Made by a program: the position numbers and the translations under genes. 64,000 bases of DNA from Pochonia chlamydosporia 170 (taxonomy: Eukaryota > Ascomycota > Sordariomycetes > Hypocreales > Clavicipitaceae): assembly GCF_001653235.2 (NCBI RefSeq), contig NC_035791.1, forward strand, positions 4,650,001 to 4,714,000, written 5' to 3'. Below the pieces are notes generated by a model. The model saw nothing but the letters and a program-made list of their open reading frames with translations. It searched no databases and had not been told where the DNA came from. The stretch's first letter is position 1. Each line of letters opens with the position of its first letter. This document shows, in pieces, positions 10,817-21,798 of the stretch.

Positions 10817-11883
10817 ATGGCGGCGGTTTACAAGTCATTGTCAAAAACGGATGCGCAAAAGCCCGATGAGGCGAGTAATGGCGTTAAGAAGAATAAGCAA
10901 CGGGTCCTCATTCTATCTTCCCGTGGTGTCACCTACAGGTCAGTAATGTGTACACACATTCAAACACGTTACAAGTCTTCCTGCAGTTTCTGATTACTTG
11001 AATTGATTTATAGACACCGACACCTGCTCAATGATATCGCCTCTATGCTACCACACGGTCGTAAGGATGTGAAGTTTGATTCGAAATCCAAGCTTAACGA
11101 ACTCAACGAACTTGCCGAGCTCTACAACTGCAATAATGTGCTTTTCTTTGAAGCTAGAAAAGGGAAAGATCTCTATGTTTGGCTGAGCAAAGTTCCAAAT
11201 GGTCCAACCATCAAAATGCACCTCCAGAACTGTAAGTATCCGCCCCCAATCACCTTTGCGGGATAATTCTAACGCACGCTTGAACAGTACACACCATGGA
11301 GGAGTTGCATTTCACTGGGAACTGCTTAAAGGGGTCACGGCCCATTCTGTCATTCGACGCTCCCTTCGATACCCAGCCACACCTGCGAGTCATTAAGGAA
11401 TTGTTCCTTCACACCTTTGGTGTTCCTCAAGGGGCACGGAAATCCAAGCCTTTTGTGGATCATGTGATGGGTTTCAGTTTCGTAGATGGCAAAATTTGGG
11501 TGCGAAACTATCAGATCAGCGAGGAAGAAGCGCCTGAGGCCCAATCAGGTGCTGACGACAAAGGCAAGAAACCAAAGGGGGGAGTGTCAGGCAGGGCGGG
11601 AAACACTGAAATCAAACTTGTGGAAATCGGCCCACGATTTGTGCTCACACCCATTGTTATTCAAGAGGGATCTTTTGGCGGACCCATCATTTACGAAAAC
11701 AGAGAGTTCATTTCGCCTAATCAACTGCGTTCCGATCTTCGCAAGGCAAAGGCTTCTAGGCATAATGCAAGAGTAGACCAGTATGCAGAGAGGCTGTCAA
11801 GAAAAGGGGAGCTGGGCCTGCGATCCAGTGGCGGCCAGAGGCAAGCTAAGGATGGACTTGACAACAAGTCTCTGTTTGCATAG
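10817..11883 (+). CDS. BRX1: Ribosome biogenesis protein BRX1 (Brix domain)
   Basis: Predicted 311-aa protein from exons 10817-10938, 11014-11231 and 11288-11883. Phases agree at both junctions (AG|A gives Arg; T|TA gives Leu in QNLHTMEEL). After a basic N-terminus (KKNKQRVLILSSRGVTYRHR) the protein carries the Brix fold: LLNDIASMLPHGRKD, then CNNVLFFEARKGKDLYVWLS and GPTIKMHLQN, then LKGSRPILSFDAPFD and a conserved GFSFVDGKIWVRNYQI. BRX1 is a nucleolar factor that binds pre-60S particles and is needed for 27S pre-rRNA processing. Its length matches the family (about 290-310 aa). Confidence 0.95.
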
Positions 11884-13231
11884 AAAAGAGGAGCCATGGG
11901 GGTACTGGTGTATAGGGCTCGATCAAATATGGCGTAGGAGTTAATGGATTTGTATCAATTCTATGTTCGCAAGCAGATAGAGGCTCTTTATGCCAATGGA
12001 GAAGAAGCATACCAAGGCTGAGTACTTGATGGTCTCATCTGCAAAGCACCCTCCGCCCCAGCATGTGCCACAAATTCATCAGTACAAAGATCCACAGCAG
12101 ACCAGGACTATCCTCTCCCATCCTCAACGCATGAAGAGGCACATGGGGGCGGGCAGGTGATGGATTTTGGTGCAATTCGTGTGCCAGATAACGTATGCCA
12201 TGGCATTGTATCTTCGCCTGAAATTCCGTTGCCATCTCTCTAATAAGCTAAATTGTTGATGGCTCTGAGAACTGCCTAGGTAGTCATCTGCTGTTGCATG
12301 CGCCGGTATCAAATTGGTCGGTCCGCTATCTGGGATCGATGTTGTCATTGGGTGATGGATGACAACCAGGGTACGGGCCGACCAGGGGTGTCGGTGGCAC
12401 TCAAGACACCAGACGCGCAACTTGTCAATCGCTTGAGGTGACTTTCCCCTTCTCCAGCTTCCCAAAGTTCCTGACATCTCAACATCAAACACCAAATTCG
12501 CTCCCGCAATCATGGCTCCCGCCATAGCGATGCAATCATCGTCGAGGATGGTGTATATGCGTGCTTTGACTTCCAGTTCTACCCCCTTGGGCTTTGCTTG
12601 CCCTGTTTCAAACCCCAACGCTGGGGTCGCAGGAAAATAGAACATTGTGCAATCGCGCCTCTGGTGTCTGTTGAGTCATCACGAGGCCTTCGAGGAGCAT
12701 ACGAGCTCCCATAACACCACACCTTCTTGTTTATTTCCGATTCCTGTCCCACAGTCTAGTCTGCTCCTAGCTTCTCGCCAATACCTCGAGAAAGGAGCCT
12801 AGCTAACGCGACATAAATCACAATCTGGCACGGTCATCGCCGTTTGCCATACTACACCACAACGGTAGGCCTCTGGGGCTCTGCACATATTATCATGTTT
12901 CTTAAAATAGGTATGCATACTACGTCGTGTTATATCTGATCGCAGCTAACCTTCTAAGACCTCATTGTCGTGTCGGTTCGAGTTTGATATTGAATGATCA
13001 AAAGTCAACACCAAGTTTCTATCGATAGAGGGATAGAAGAGCGCAGTCATATATTCACATCGTCTAATTAAACAACAAAAACTAACGGCAAGATCAAAAA
13101 CAAACGCTGAAAAAAAAAATTCATACCAGGGAGAAGAAGAGGCATCCAGACAGAAGGCGATCTACTTAGCTTGTAATCACCAAACTTTCGACACCTTGTC
13201 ATAATTTACTGTTCACTATTCAGCTTGCACA
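11884..13231. other. Intergenic, no supported gene
   Basis: A 173-codon open frame on the minus strand (12124-12645) lacks any recognisable domain and has no supporting context, so I leave it uncalled. A single CCTAGG tract occurs near 12279. The A-rich stretch 13060-13120 is probably promoter or leader DNA of the F-box gene. Confidence 0.5.
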
Positions 13232-14600
13232 ATGACAGCTCCCCCAAAACTGTCGGCCTGCCTGGCAGGCTTACCCGTCGAGATTCTTCTTGATGTATAC
13301 CAGCATCTAGACGTACAGTCCATTTTTGAGCTGTCACTTACTAACTCGGAATTCTTCATCTTTTTTCAACGACACAAGATTGACATCCTTCTACCTGTTC
13401 TCATGCGGGATTTTAGTCCTTTCGATGAGCTCGTCCAAGTGTATACTGCGACGGTTGATGATATTGCCGGTGGTGGGCTGTACAGGCCGAGGAAAGTGGT
13501 ATTTAAGAGGTATTTCGGCGATAAGGGGGTAGTTCTGAGTAAGGAAATGCCTGCGTCCAGCCTGTCCGATCATGTTGCGAGCAGCAGATTTACGGAGGTC
13601 ACCAATCCTCGAAGCATGTTGAAACCATCAGATTTGACCTCGGATACTGTTATCTTGACCGGGGCCGATATCGATGGCCTACTCAAGAAGTGTCGACTGG
13701 TCCATGAGTGGGAAGAATTGTTTCCACAAATGCGATGGTTTCACCAACCTGAAGACTGTCGTCTCCTTCGCCCTCACGAGCAAGTACGATTTCGAAAGGC
13801 ACTATACAGGTGGTGGCTCTATGGCATCTATTTTCATGGCGACTTCCCTCGCCCGCGAGTTGGACATCCCGAGCCCTTTGTCGACGACATTCGCACAAGC
13901 CAGATGCGTTACCACTCAACTGCCGAGTTGGTGGAATTGATGGACCTCCTTGAAACTGTAAAAGATGTTATCTTGCAATATATTTGTCCTCGACTAGATC
14001 CGAGCCAACAACAGGTATGCTTGTTTTACACGACGACGTACTGTACAAGAGCCTTTCACACTGACGACTATTACATAGACTTTGATACAAACTTCATTGG
14101 TCGAGGATGTTGGGAGGAGTCAGTCTCTGGCTACGAGCTGGAGCGACCAAAGCCACTGGGGTCGAATTGTCAAAACTTACGTAAAGCTCGGGCCTGAGGA
14201 CCTGCTGTATTATTTCAAGAACATTTACAGCTATCCACGGAAACGACTCATCACGGAAATCCAGCTGCGATATCCGAGCTTCACGTTCGATCAAGAGTCA
14301 ATTCAGATCGCCGTTCGGTGTGCTCTAGATGAGAGATGTTGGTTAGAGAAGAAGGTCATTTTGGCAGAGCATCGTTCCGGAGGCATCGTTGATTTTGACG
14401 ATGACCGAGATGACGATCGGCTCAGGTTGCAAGGCGATGCAAGTCCCACTGGGCAGTTGCCAGGCGGGTCAAAATTCAGACAGTCATATTCGCGCTATTC
14501 GCCTCGTGGCGATGACGGTGCGCTGCTGGATGACTATTTGCGTCTCTCGGCATTTGATTCCCGGTTCACCGCGTCAGCATTTTTGGGCGCCGTCAATTGA
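13232..14600 (+). CDS. F-box protein
   Basis: Predicted 434-aa protein from exons 13232-14014 and 14079-14600. The 64-nt intron has a GTATGC donor and TTACATAG acceptor, and both junctions are in phase 0. Residues about 8-50 read as an F-box: LAGLPVEILLDVYQHLDVQS followed by IFELSLTNSEFFIFFQRH. F-box proteins link substrates to Skp1-Cul1 ubiquitin ligases. The remaining sequence looks like the fungus-specific F-box proteins with an undefined substrate domain; the region EHRSGGIVDFDDDRDDDR near the C-terminus is acidic. Substrate unknown. The first exon alone would run on to a stop at 14197 in the intron frame, so splicing is required for the longer product. Confidence 0.75.
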
Positions 14601-16181
14601 TACTTCACTGTATCTTTGGTTGAGATTGGACCAAACATTCCAGGAAGGGCTCTTTGCTCTAGATAGTCGATAACAAGTGCATATAGCTGACATACAAGCA
14701 CTACAAGCATGTGCTGCCGAGATTTATGAGCAGTTGATGCCGACAATTCGACCAAGATCTCGCAATTGACCACAGCGTGGCCTACCTTTGATATGTTGTC
14801 AGCCGTCCTTGCCCAAGCTTGCCTCGTACATCCTCCTGCGTAGCGCCGCATGTGATTGGCCGCTTGCCTTGAATCGATGATAAGCCATCCATGTTCATTG
14901 AAAGTCACGAGCAATGCATTCTTGGTAATGAGTCTTGGCCTATTCCAAATGCAGGCACAGTCGTAGTGCTGGCTCAACGATTCCTGAAGGTGGGAGATGT
15001 AGGAATCCTTGGGATAATTACGGTCACAGCTTCTATTGTTTGGGATATAGAGATAATAGTTCATAGATGGTAATGCCAGTATACTGTTCAGATGTGTCTC
15101 ATCAAGAATTGTATGGCATATGAATGGGGAGATTACTACATGTATTGTTCAATAATAGTTGACTTTTTGCTGCCAGGCGATCTTGGGGACGTGGAACATT
15201 GATCAAATTTAATTGCAGTTAAAGACATGGAGCAGACGAGACACCAGACAGGTCTGGCGCAGTCTGGCAGGTGCATGTGGGGGCAGGTGCTGGGGGGGCA
15301 GCACTTTGAGTGCAATGTTGAGCTTCAATGTTGCCATGACTTGCTGCATGTGGAGGGCCGCGCCTAATCTCCAGGCGCCAGATGCGGCCTGGCCTGGCCT
15401 GGCGCTACTGTGTGCGTCTGCTGCACTTGACATTGACGTCGGCTTCAATTGATTTATCCAACCAGACTTATTACACCAAAGTCCACCGAGCAGCAGCCTC
15501 AGCGGCTCTGTCAACGCGCGCAGCCGCAAAGACTGGTGTTATTTTCTGCTGAATTGCATCTATCGTTCTTTCTCATCCTCTGCTTAGTATTTACATGGCA
15601 TTTCTTTGCAACAGCCGCGCGCTCAAAGAGTAAACTCGGCGCAGTTGGCAGACTCCTGAAGTAAACATTTGACTTCACTCAACTACCAACCTCCAGCCCA
15701 AACAGGTAAGTTATTCTTCGTATTCAGCACGACGCGCAGACCTTGCACCACAAGATGAGTGCTCTTCTCCTGGCCGCTTCACAGGCAATAACCTTTGAAA
15801 CCTGTTACTGCGTCCCGGTTGCCCTTTGAGCAGGTCTGCAAAGGGAGACAGAGCCTGGTCTGTGTATACAGTCCAGCACCCTTGTTTCAAAAAGTCTTGT
15901 GAAGCGCTCTAAAAAGACAAACGCACTTGGAAACTCGCATTTCCAAAGCTTCATATTATACTTCAGACATCCCTTATTTGCTGACGCAGGCACGCTACAG
16001 ATCCATTACGGTTTGAGGTGACGGTTGAGAACTTGAGACCAGGCTAGCTCATCTGAGCGCAATCCAACACTCGCAGCCTACAATCCACCTTGTAGAACCT
16101 CAGGTGCACAATCCCCAACATCGCAGTCGTTCCATTCTCTTGCCACTGCCTGATGCTCTATTATAAGAGGGCTGCACTATC
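14601..16181. other. Intergenic region upstream of HDA1
   Basis: No supported gene. Short frames near 14534-15064 and 15209-15529 look random. The stretch near 15385-15400 has tandem TGGCC/CCTGG units. A pyrimidine-rich zone (15540-15720) followed by AACAGGTAAGTTATTC (about 15701-15716) could be a transcription start area with a 5'-UTR intron donor for HDA1, but no cDNA evidence is visible here. Confidence 0.45.
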
Positions 16182-18672
16182 ATGGAAGAACACTTGGCAA
16201 TGGATGTGGACGATCATCCCATGAGAGATGCTGACATGGCAAACGGAGTCAGTCATGACACTGGAGCGCGGCCTGAGGATGACGACGATACTGCTTCTGA
16301 AGAAGTCAGCTATGAGGATGGCACCGACCTTGATGCGCAGGACCTGGCCCTGGAGCAGCTTAGACGGCGTGGACTGCTTCCCACCGGCTGTTGCTACGAT
16401 GATCGTATGAAACTGCACATGAATGCAGATTTCAGCCCAAATACCCACCATCCTGAGGATCCGCGTCGCATTCACGAAATCTTCAAGGCTTTCAAGCGGG
16501 TCGGTCTGGTGTACTCTGGGCCAGAAGCTGAGCTGCCAAAAATAATCAAGGAATGCCCTACACGATACATGTGGAGGATTCCCGTTCGTCCCGCGACTCG
16601 CGAGGAGATTTGTCTGGCACACTCTTCCGAACACATGACCTGGGTGGAACAACTGGACAAGCTGAGCACGGCTGAGCTTCGCGAACTGACAAAGAGATAC
16701 GACCAGGGACGAGAATCTCTCTACGTCGGAAGCATGTCATATCCCGCTGCTCTTCTATCCGCCGGTGGTGCTATTGATACCTGCAAGAATGTGGTGGCTG
16801 GCCAGGTCAAGAATGCATTTGCCGTCATCAGACCTCCCGGACATCATGCCGAATATGATGCTCCAATGGGCTTCTGCTTTTTCAACAACGTACCAGTCGC
16901 CGTTCGTGTATGCCAGCAGGATTACTCGGATGTTTGCCGCAAAGTTCTTATTCTAGATTGGGATGTTCACCATGGAAATGGCATCCAAAACATATTTTAT
17001 GACGATCCCAACGTCCTCTATATTTCTATTCACGTCTACCAAAATGGCAATTTTTACCCCGGGAAGCCTCCAAACCCGGAAACACCAGACGGAGGAATCG
17101 AAAACTGTGGCACTGGCCCTGGCCTGGGAAAGAACATCAACATTGGCTGGCACGACCAAGGCATGGGCGACGGCGAATACATGGCTGCCTTCCAAAGGAT
17201 CGTCATGCCTATTGCAAAAGAGTTCAATCCTGACCTTGTAGTTATATCTGCTGGCTTTGATGCGGCAGACGGGGACGAGCTGGGTGGATGTTTTGTCACT
17301 CCGCCCTGCTACGCACACATGACCCATATGCTCATGTCTCTGGCTGACGGCAAGGTGGCCGTATGTCTCGAAGGAGGGTACAATCTTTCCGCCATCTCGA
17401 ACTCTGCGGTGGCCGTTGCACGCACGCTCATGGGAGAACCGCCACCAAAGATGATAATACCGAAGCTCAACAAGGAAGCTGCACGAACGCTGGCAAAGGT
17501 TCAAGCTTACCAGGCTCCTTACTGGGAATGCATGCGTCCAGGAGTAGTCGACGTTCCTGCTGTTCAGTCTCTAAACGCAAATCGCTTACATGACGTAATA
17601 CGGAGTGCCCAACGGCTACTTCTGCAGGAGAAGCATAACATGCTTCCTCTTTATGTTCAAAGAGACCAGTTATACAAGTCGTTCGAAAACCAGGTTCTGG
17701 TTACGCCGAATCTTCACAATTCTAGAAGGATGCTGGTCATCATTCACGACCCGTAAGTAATGTATTTGCCTGAGGCTGTGACCCTTTGATATAGAAATCG
17801 TACGTGTCTGACGATTTATTAGCCCGCAATTACTCGCACAACCAGACGCCATTGATTCGTCATTGGAAGCGCATAATGCATGGGTGGTGAGTGCTAATAT
17901 CATAGTCACCCAATTTTGTCTCATACTGACAAGAACCACAGGTGGACGGAGTGACCCAGTATATCGACTGGGCTGTCGGTCAGAAATTTGGCATCATGGA
18001 TATTAACGTGCCGCCTTACATTACGAACGACGATGTAATATGCCATTCCGTTTCTGTAAACTCTGCTTCTACCAGAAACCATGCTAACCTCGAGCTAGGA
18101 CATGGATTCTTATATTCCGGGCTATAAAGAAAGGGCCCTCCAAGAGCAAGTTCAACAGCTTATGAACTATCTTTGGGATAATTTCTTGCAATTGTATGAC
18201 GCGGATGAGATCTTTCTTATGGGAGTAGGTAATGCCTACCTCGGGGTAAAGGTCCTTTTAATTAATCGAGGTACTTATTCTCTTTCGCATCGTATCATAT
18301 GTTTCGGTAACTGATAGCGTCGAAGATTGCAAATCGAAAATATCTGGAGTTGTGAACTTTGTCACAGGAAATTTGCGTCCAGTCAAGTCCGACATCGATC
18401 CAGACCTTTCATCATGGTACAAAGAGAATTCAAGGGTCTATGTTGCCAGCGACCATGCCTGTTGGTCAGATCATGACTTGACCAAGAAGGTGCAGAAACG
18501 AAGATTCGGAACTGTTGTTCGCAGTCCTAAGCTCGGCCTCAATAAGATGATGCAAGAGCATGCAGACGAAGCACAGGAATGGATTCTGGCGCGGGTCTCG
18601 ACTACAAGCGGCGGTGACACCACAGAAGAGGAAGATGAAGACGAAGAGAACGGCGGCACTAAGTCCACTTAA
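16182..18672 (+). CDS. hda1: Class II histone deacetylase HDA1
   Basis: Predicted 748-aa protein from five exons: 16182-17752, 17823-17886, 17942-18034, 18099-18270 and 18326-18672. The deacetylase domain spans about residues 90-420 and keeps the active site: RPPGHHAEY with tandem H221/H222, DWDVHHGNG with zinc ligands D261 and H263, and SAGFDAADGD with D360. The C-terminal third is the Arb2-like domain found in HDA1 (GVGNAYLGVKVLLINR, then DCKSKISGVVNFVTG and LRPVKSD). HDA1 removes acetyl groups from H3/H2B and, in Neurospora, acts in a heterochromatin complex with HP1 and chromodomain protein CDP-2. The N-terminus and the extreme C-terminus are acidic. The last intron uses acceptor GAAG at 18325, eight bases after another AG; only the second restores the conserved NRDCK. 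Confidence 0.95.
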
Positions 18673-19160
18673 GAATTTCAATGGATTGTTTTCTTGGGAC
18701 TGTTTTCCAGAGCCCAACGATGCCTCTAATGCGTTGCTAGCTCCTGGCCAGGTTGCATTCGGATACGGTGTTTGGGTTGCGGGTTTCAGGAAGTGCTATG
18801 AGGGGGGGTTTTTTTTTCGATTTGGGTGATCTCTTTTAGGCCTGTTTTCTGCGTGTTTACCAATACCTATACCAGGGATCAGGATTTATTCCAAGCAGTC
18901 CTTTTTTGACAAACACATGATAAGCAGAGTTGCCGCACAGTGCCATTAGTGCCAATAATTCTTCGCACTGTACGTCTGCCTTCTCCATGCTTTGTGCTCG
19001 GAGTCGGTCTAGAGATTCGCCGACAGATTTTCCTGGGAGAATTGTAGGATCAAGCCTGCAACCAGCATGTTTCAAGATCACGGTCCTCTCATACTTGGGG
19101 ATCCCTGTTCCGGTTGTCGCAAAGTATCTCTGCGTGGAATTGTGACGCGTTTCCTTCAAT
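18673..19160. other. Intergenic, HDA1 3' flank / upstream of RS-rich gene
   Basis: No gene seen. A G7T10 homopolymer step lies near 18804-18820. Remaining sequence is unremarkable. Confidence 0.5.
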
Positions 19161-21089
19161 ATGGATCGTGATCGTGATGGACGAGGTCGGAGGTAAGATA
19201 TTTTACTGAATTTGTCATCTGATATTCTGGAGATTCTGCTTTCGCCGACTCTGAACTTCATGCCCAGACGCCGGCCCCTGTTTTAGGTGCCAAATTGCCT
19301 TGCAAATGCAAGTTCATTGTCAACGTCGCTGCCCTACCTCAACCTTTAGACATGTTCGTTTCAAACGCTGCGCGGAATCGATGCTGATCAAATCTGCAGA
19401 TACGACGATGGAGAGGTGGTTCGATACGGGGCGGGCGAGTCTTGGAGACCAACACCACGAGGTGGCGGCCCTCCTGGAGATCGATCACCTCGGAGACCTA
19501 GAAGTCCCATTAGAGATAGGCCTAGGAGTCCACGCCCGAGAAGTCCACGCCCGAGAAGTCCACGCCCGAGAAGCCCTCGTCCACGCAGCCCTCGTCCACG
19601 CAGCCCTCGTCCGAGAAGTCCCATTATCTCTGGATCCGACAGCTATGTACCTGGTCGGTATCCGCCTCGACGACGGTCAAGAAGCGGTGATCGATTTCGT
19701 CGCGATCGATCTCGTGACCGTGACAGCCCTCCACGACGACGAGAACGTACACGGTCGCCCATAAGACGATCCCCTCCACCACGACGTAGTCCATCCCGGC
19801 GAGCGTCACCGATTCGAGACAATAGATACGACCGTCCTCGGTCACCACGCCGCGACTGGGAACGCGAAAGAGATCAAGCTCGGGATAGAGACCGAGAATG
19901 GGATAGAGATCGACTGCGTGATAGGGAACGGGACTTTGACAGACGCGATGAGAGGTTGGTTATCGTGCCCAGTTTACTACATGGTGAGGTCTGGAGACTA
20001 ACAAATATTTACAGACGCAGGTCACGCTCGCCTTTCGGTCGTGACAGGCGAGAAAGAAGCCCGCCGGGCAAAATTACACCTATGGGCACAAGAGGGGGAT
20101 CATATCGGCCCAGATCACGGTCACCAAGTCGGTTGGGCGAGAGATATCAGTCTTACCGGAGAGCTTCACCGATTCGCGAATCCGGGATCTCCTCTGGCAT
20201 CACATCTCAGCCACCATCGGAAAGGGCCTCGCCACGCCCGAGTTCACTCAGGGCACGATCTCCGTTGCAATCGCGGGAGGAATCTCCTCATCGTACCGTA
20301 GGGTCGGGGTCCGGCTCTATCAGGGATACGCCCCGGTCTGGCCCTTATGATCCTCCATCCGCTTCTAGGTCACCACCGCGGGGCCCTGCAGCACTTAGAG
20401 CACCACCTACAGGCCCATCATCAGGTCGAACTCTCTCGACTTCTGTGTCGTCCCCTCTACCTTCTAGCTCCAGGCACCCACAGACTCCTGGAGCAATGCC
20501 GCATCGCACAGATGCGCCCAGCCCAACCAATCCCCCATCCGGCCCGCGAGGATATGTACCTCAACGAGGAGGCTATTCATCTCGCGCTGGGCGAGGGGGT
20601 TGGAGCCAGCCGCCATCCCGACAGATGTCAGGCTTATCTCCTTCACCAACCACTCCAGGCGGATCTGCTGGAATTCCTACCGGTCCAAGAGGGGCACCGT
20701 CTGCTGGATCATCAACGCCCACGCAAGGCAGACCGTTCAATCCACCCACAGGGCCGGCATCACAACATGGTAGCGGCCCGCGACAGACCCTTGCTCAGAG
20801 CCTTCTAGGAACTATGCCTCCTCTCATTCCAGGTGGGAAACTGGACTCAACAATGACACCACTCACACTAGGCGTCACTCGTGAATTGGAGCCTCACTAC
20901 AGAAAGCTTCGTGACGAAGAAGAAAAAATGCGCGACGAGCTCCGAGTCAAACAAGAACGCCTTCGAAAGTCACTATACATGTGGGACAGGCTAGAACGGG
21001 AATCTCGGGCTTGGGAGCTGCGCAGTGACTTAAGTGAGAAGAGTATGAAAAATCTTGCTGGGGAGGGCATGGGAGGCGCTGCCTTCTAA
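19161..21089 (+). CDS. Arg/Ser-rich protein with RPRSP repeats, probable RNA-processing factor
   Basis: Predicted 553-aa protein from exons 19161-19192 (MDRDRDGRGR), 19400-19954 and 20015-21089. A run of seven RPRSP pentamers (residues about 45-80) is followed by RS/RD/RE-dipeptide-rich sequence up to about residue 240. Then comes a Pro/Gly/Ser-rich, likely disordered segment, and finally a short charged helical C-terminus (LEPHYRKLRDEEEKMRDELR, then KSLYMWDRLERESRAWELR). This composition is typical of SR-related nuclear proteins that act in pre-mRNA splicing or mRNA export, but I see no RRM or PWI domain, so the function is inferred from composition only. The 60-nt intron at 19955-20014 (GTTGGT donor, GACTAAC branch site) is a multiple of three and has no stop. 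Confidence 0.7.
19521..19620 (+). repeat. 15-bp coding minisatellite (RPRSP)
   Basis: Six to seven tandem 15-base units of the type CCACGCCCGAGAAGT / CCTCGTCCACGCAGC, each encoding RPRSP. Two codon-usage variants of the unit form blocks, the first half with CCACGCCCGAGAAG and the second with CCTCGTCCACGCAG. That suggests separate local duplications. Confidence 0.85.
19955..20014 (+). other. Stop-free 60-nt intron, multiple of three
   Basis: Donor GTTGGT, branch site GACTAAC and acceptor TTTACAG. Retention would add 20 residues without a frameshift or stop. The hydrophobic reading (LVIVPSLLHGEVW) breaks the surrounding RS-rich composition, which supports its being an intron. Confidence 0.65.
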
Positions 21090-21798
21090 TCAGCTGATGG
21101 GTGGTACGGTGCAATCGCACTTGTCCCTTTTCACGACGTCAAAACGCATACGTATGCCTTGTAGTTTACTATACACTGTGTTACTTTTACTTTTATTTTT
21201 CTTCTCTGCATGGGGGATTTGAGCAAGTCTGGAGTACAGCTGGGTTAAAAGGTAACAAACAACTGGTGCTTTTAGGCGTTTGGCAAGAAGGATAGTGTGA
21301 ACTTCATGTATAGTATTTTGGTGGTAGAGATAACCCTTTTTTGCAGGGAAACTGAATACCACTGTTTGGTTATACATGAAGTGGCTTGTAAGATGTCGAC
21401 AGGGCCCCAGGTGATGAAGCATACCAAAAAATATGTTAAAAATACCTGCTTTTGTCATGCAAAAAGCAATCGGACAGAATGGGCAAGAGAATGGAGCCAT
21501 GGTGACCTAAATTATGCAGGTTGTACTTATTGCATGGTGGATTTCATGTGCCGATGCAAACCTCACGTCACCTCCCATCTGCCTTGTCTCTTCTTATCGC
21601 ACAAAGCCTTCACATGTCGTAACCGCAGACAAACTCAGAATACAGTCTGTAGTAAAAAGTGTTTACCTACATGCAAGTATACATACACCAATACATCTCA
21701 ATATATCTGAGCATACAACACGGCTTGTGATACCTTGTACCTAGTTAAATACTTTTTAACATGTGTGAAGCCTTTAAAATCACTGGATTTGCGAAATT
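21090..21798. other. Convergent intergenic region
   Basis: Lies between the 3' ends of the RS-rich and the F-box/LRR-like genes. AT-rich with several T-runs; frames present are short and unrecognisable. Probably both 3' UTRs. Confidence 0.5.

Noticed and set aside
12124..12645. 173-codon minus-strand frame between BRX1 and the F-box gene
   Set aside because: No family resemblance, no repeat of motif or hydrophobic pattern; could be chance in 1.3 kb of spacer.
16953..17504. 183-codon frame antisense to HDA1
   Set aside because: Shadow of the conserved deacetylase exon.
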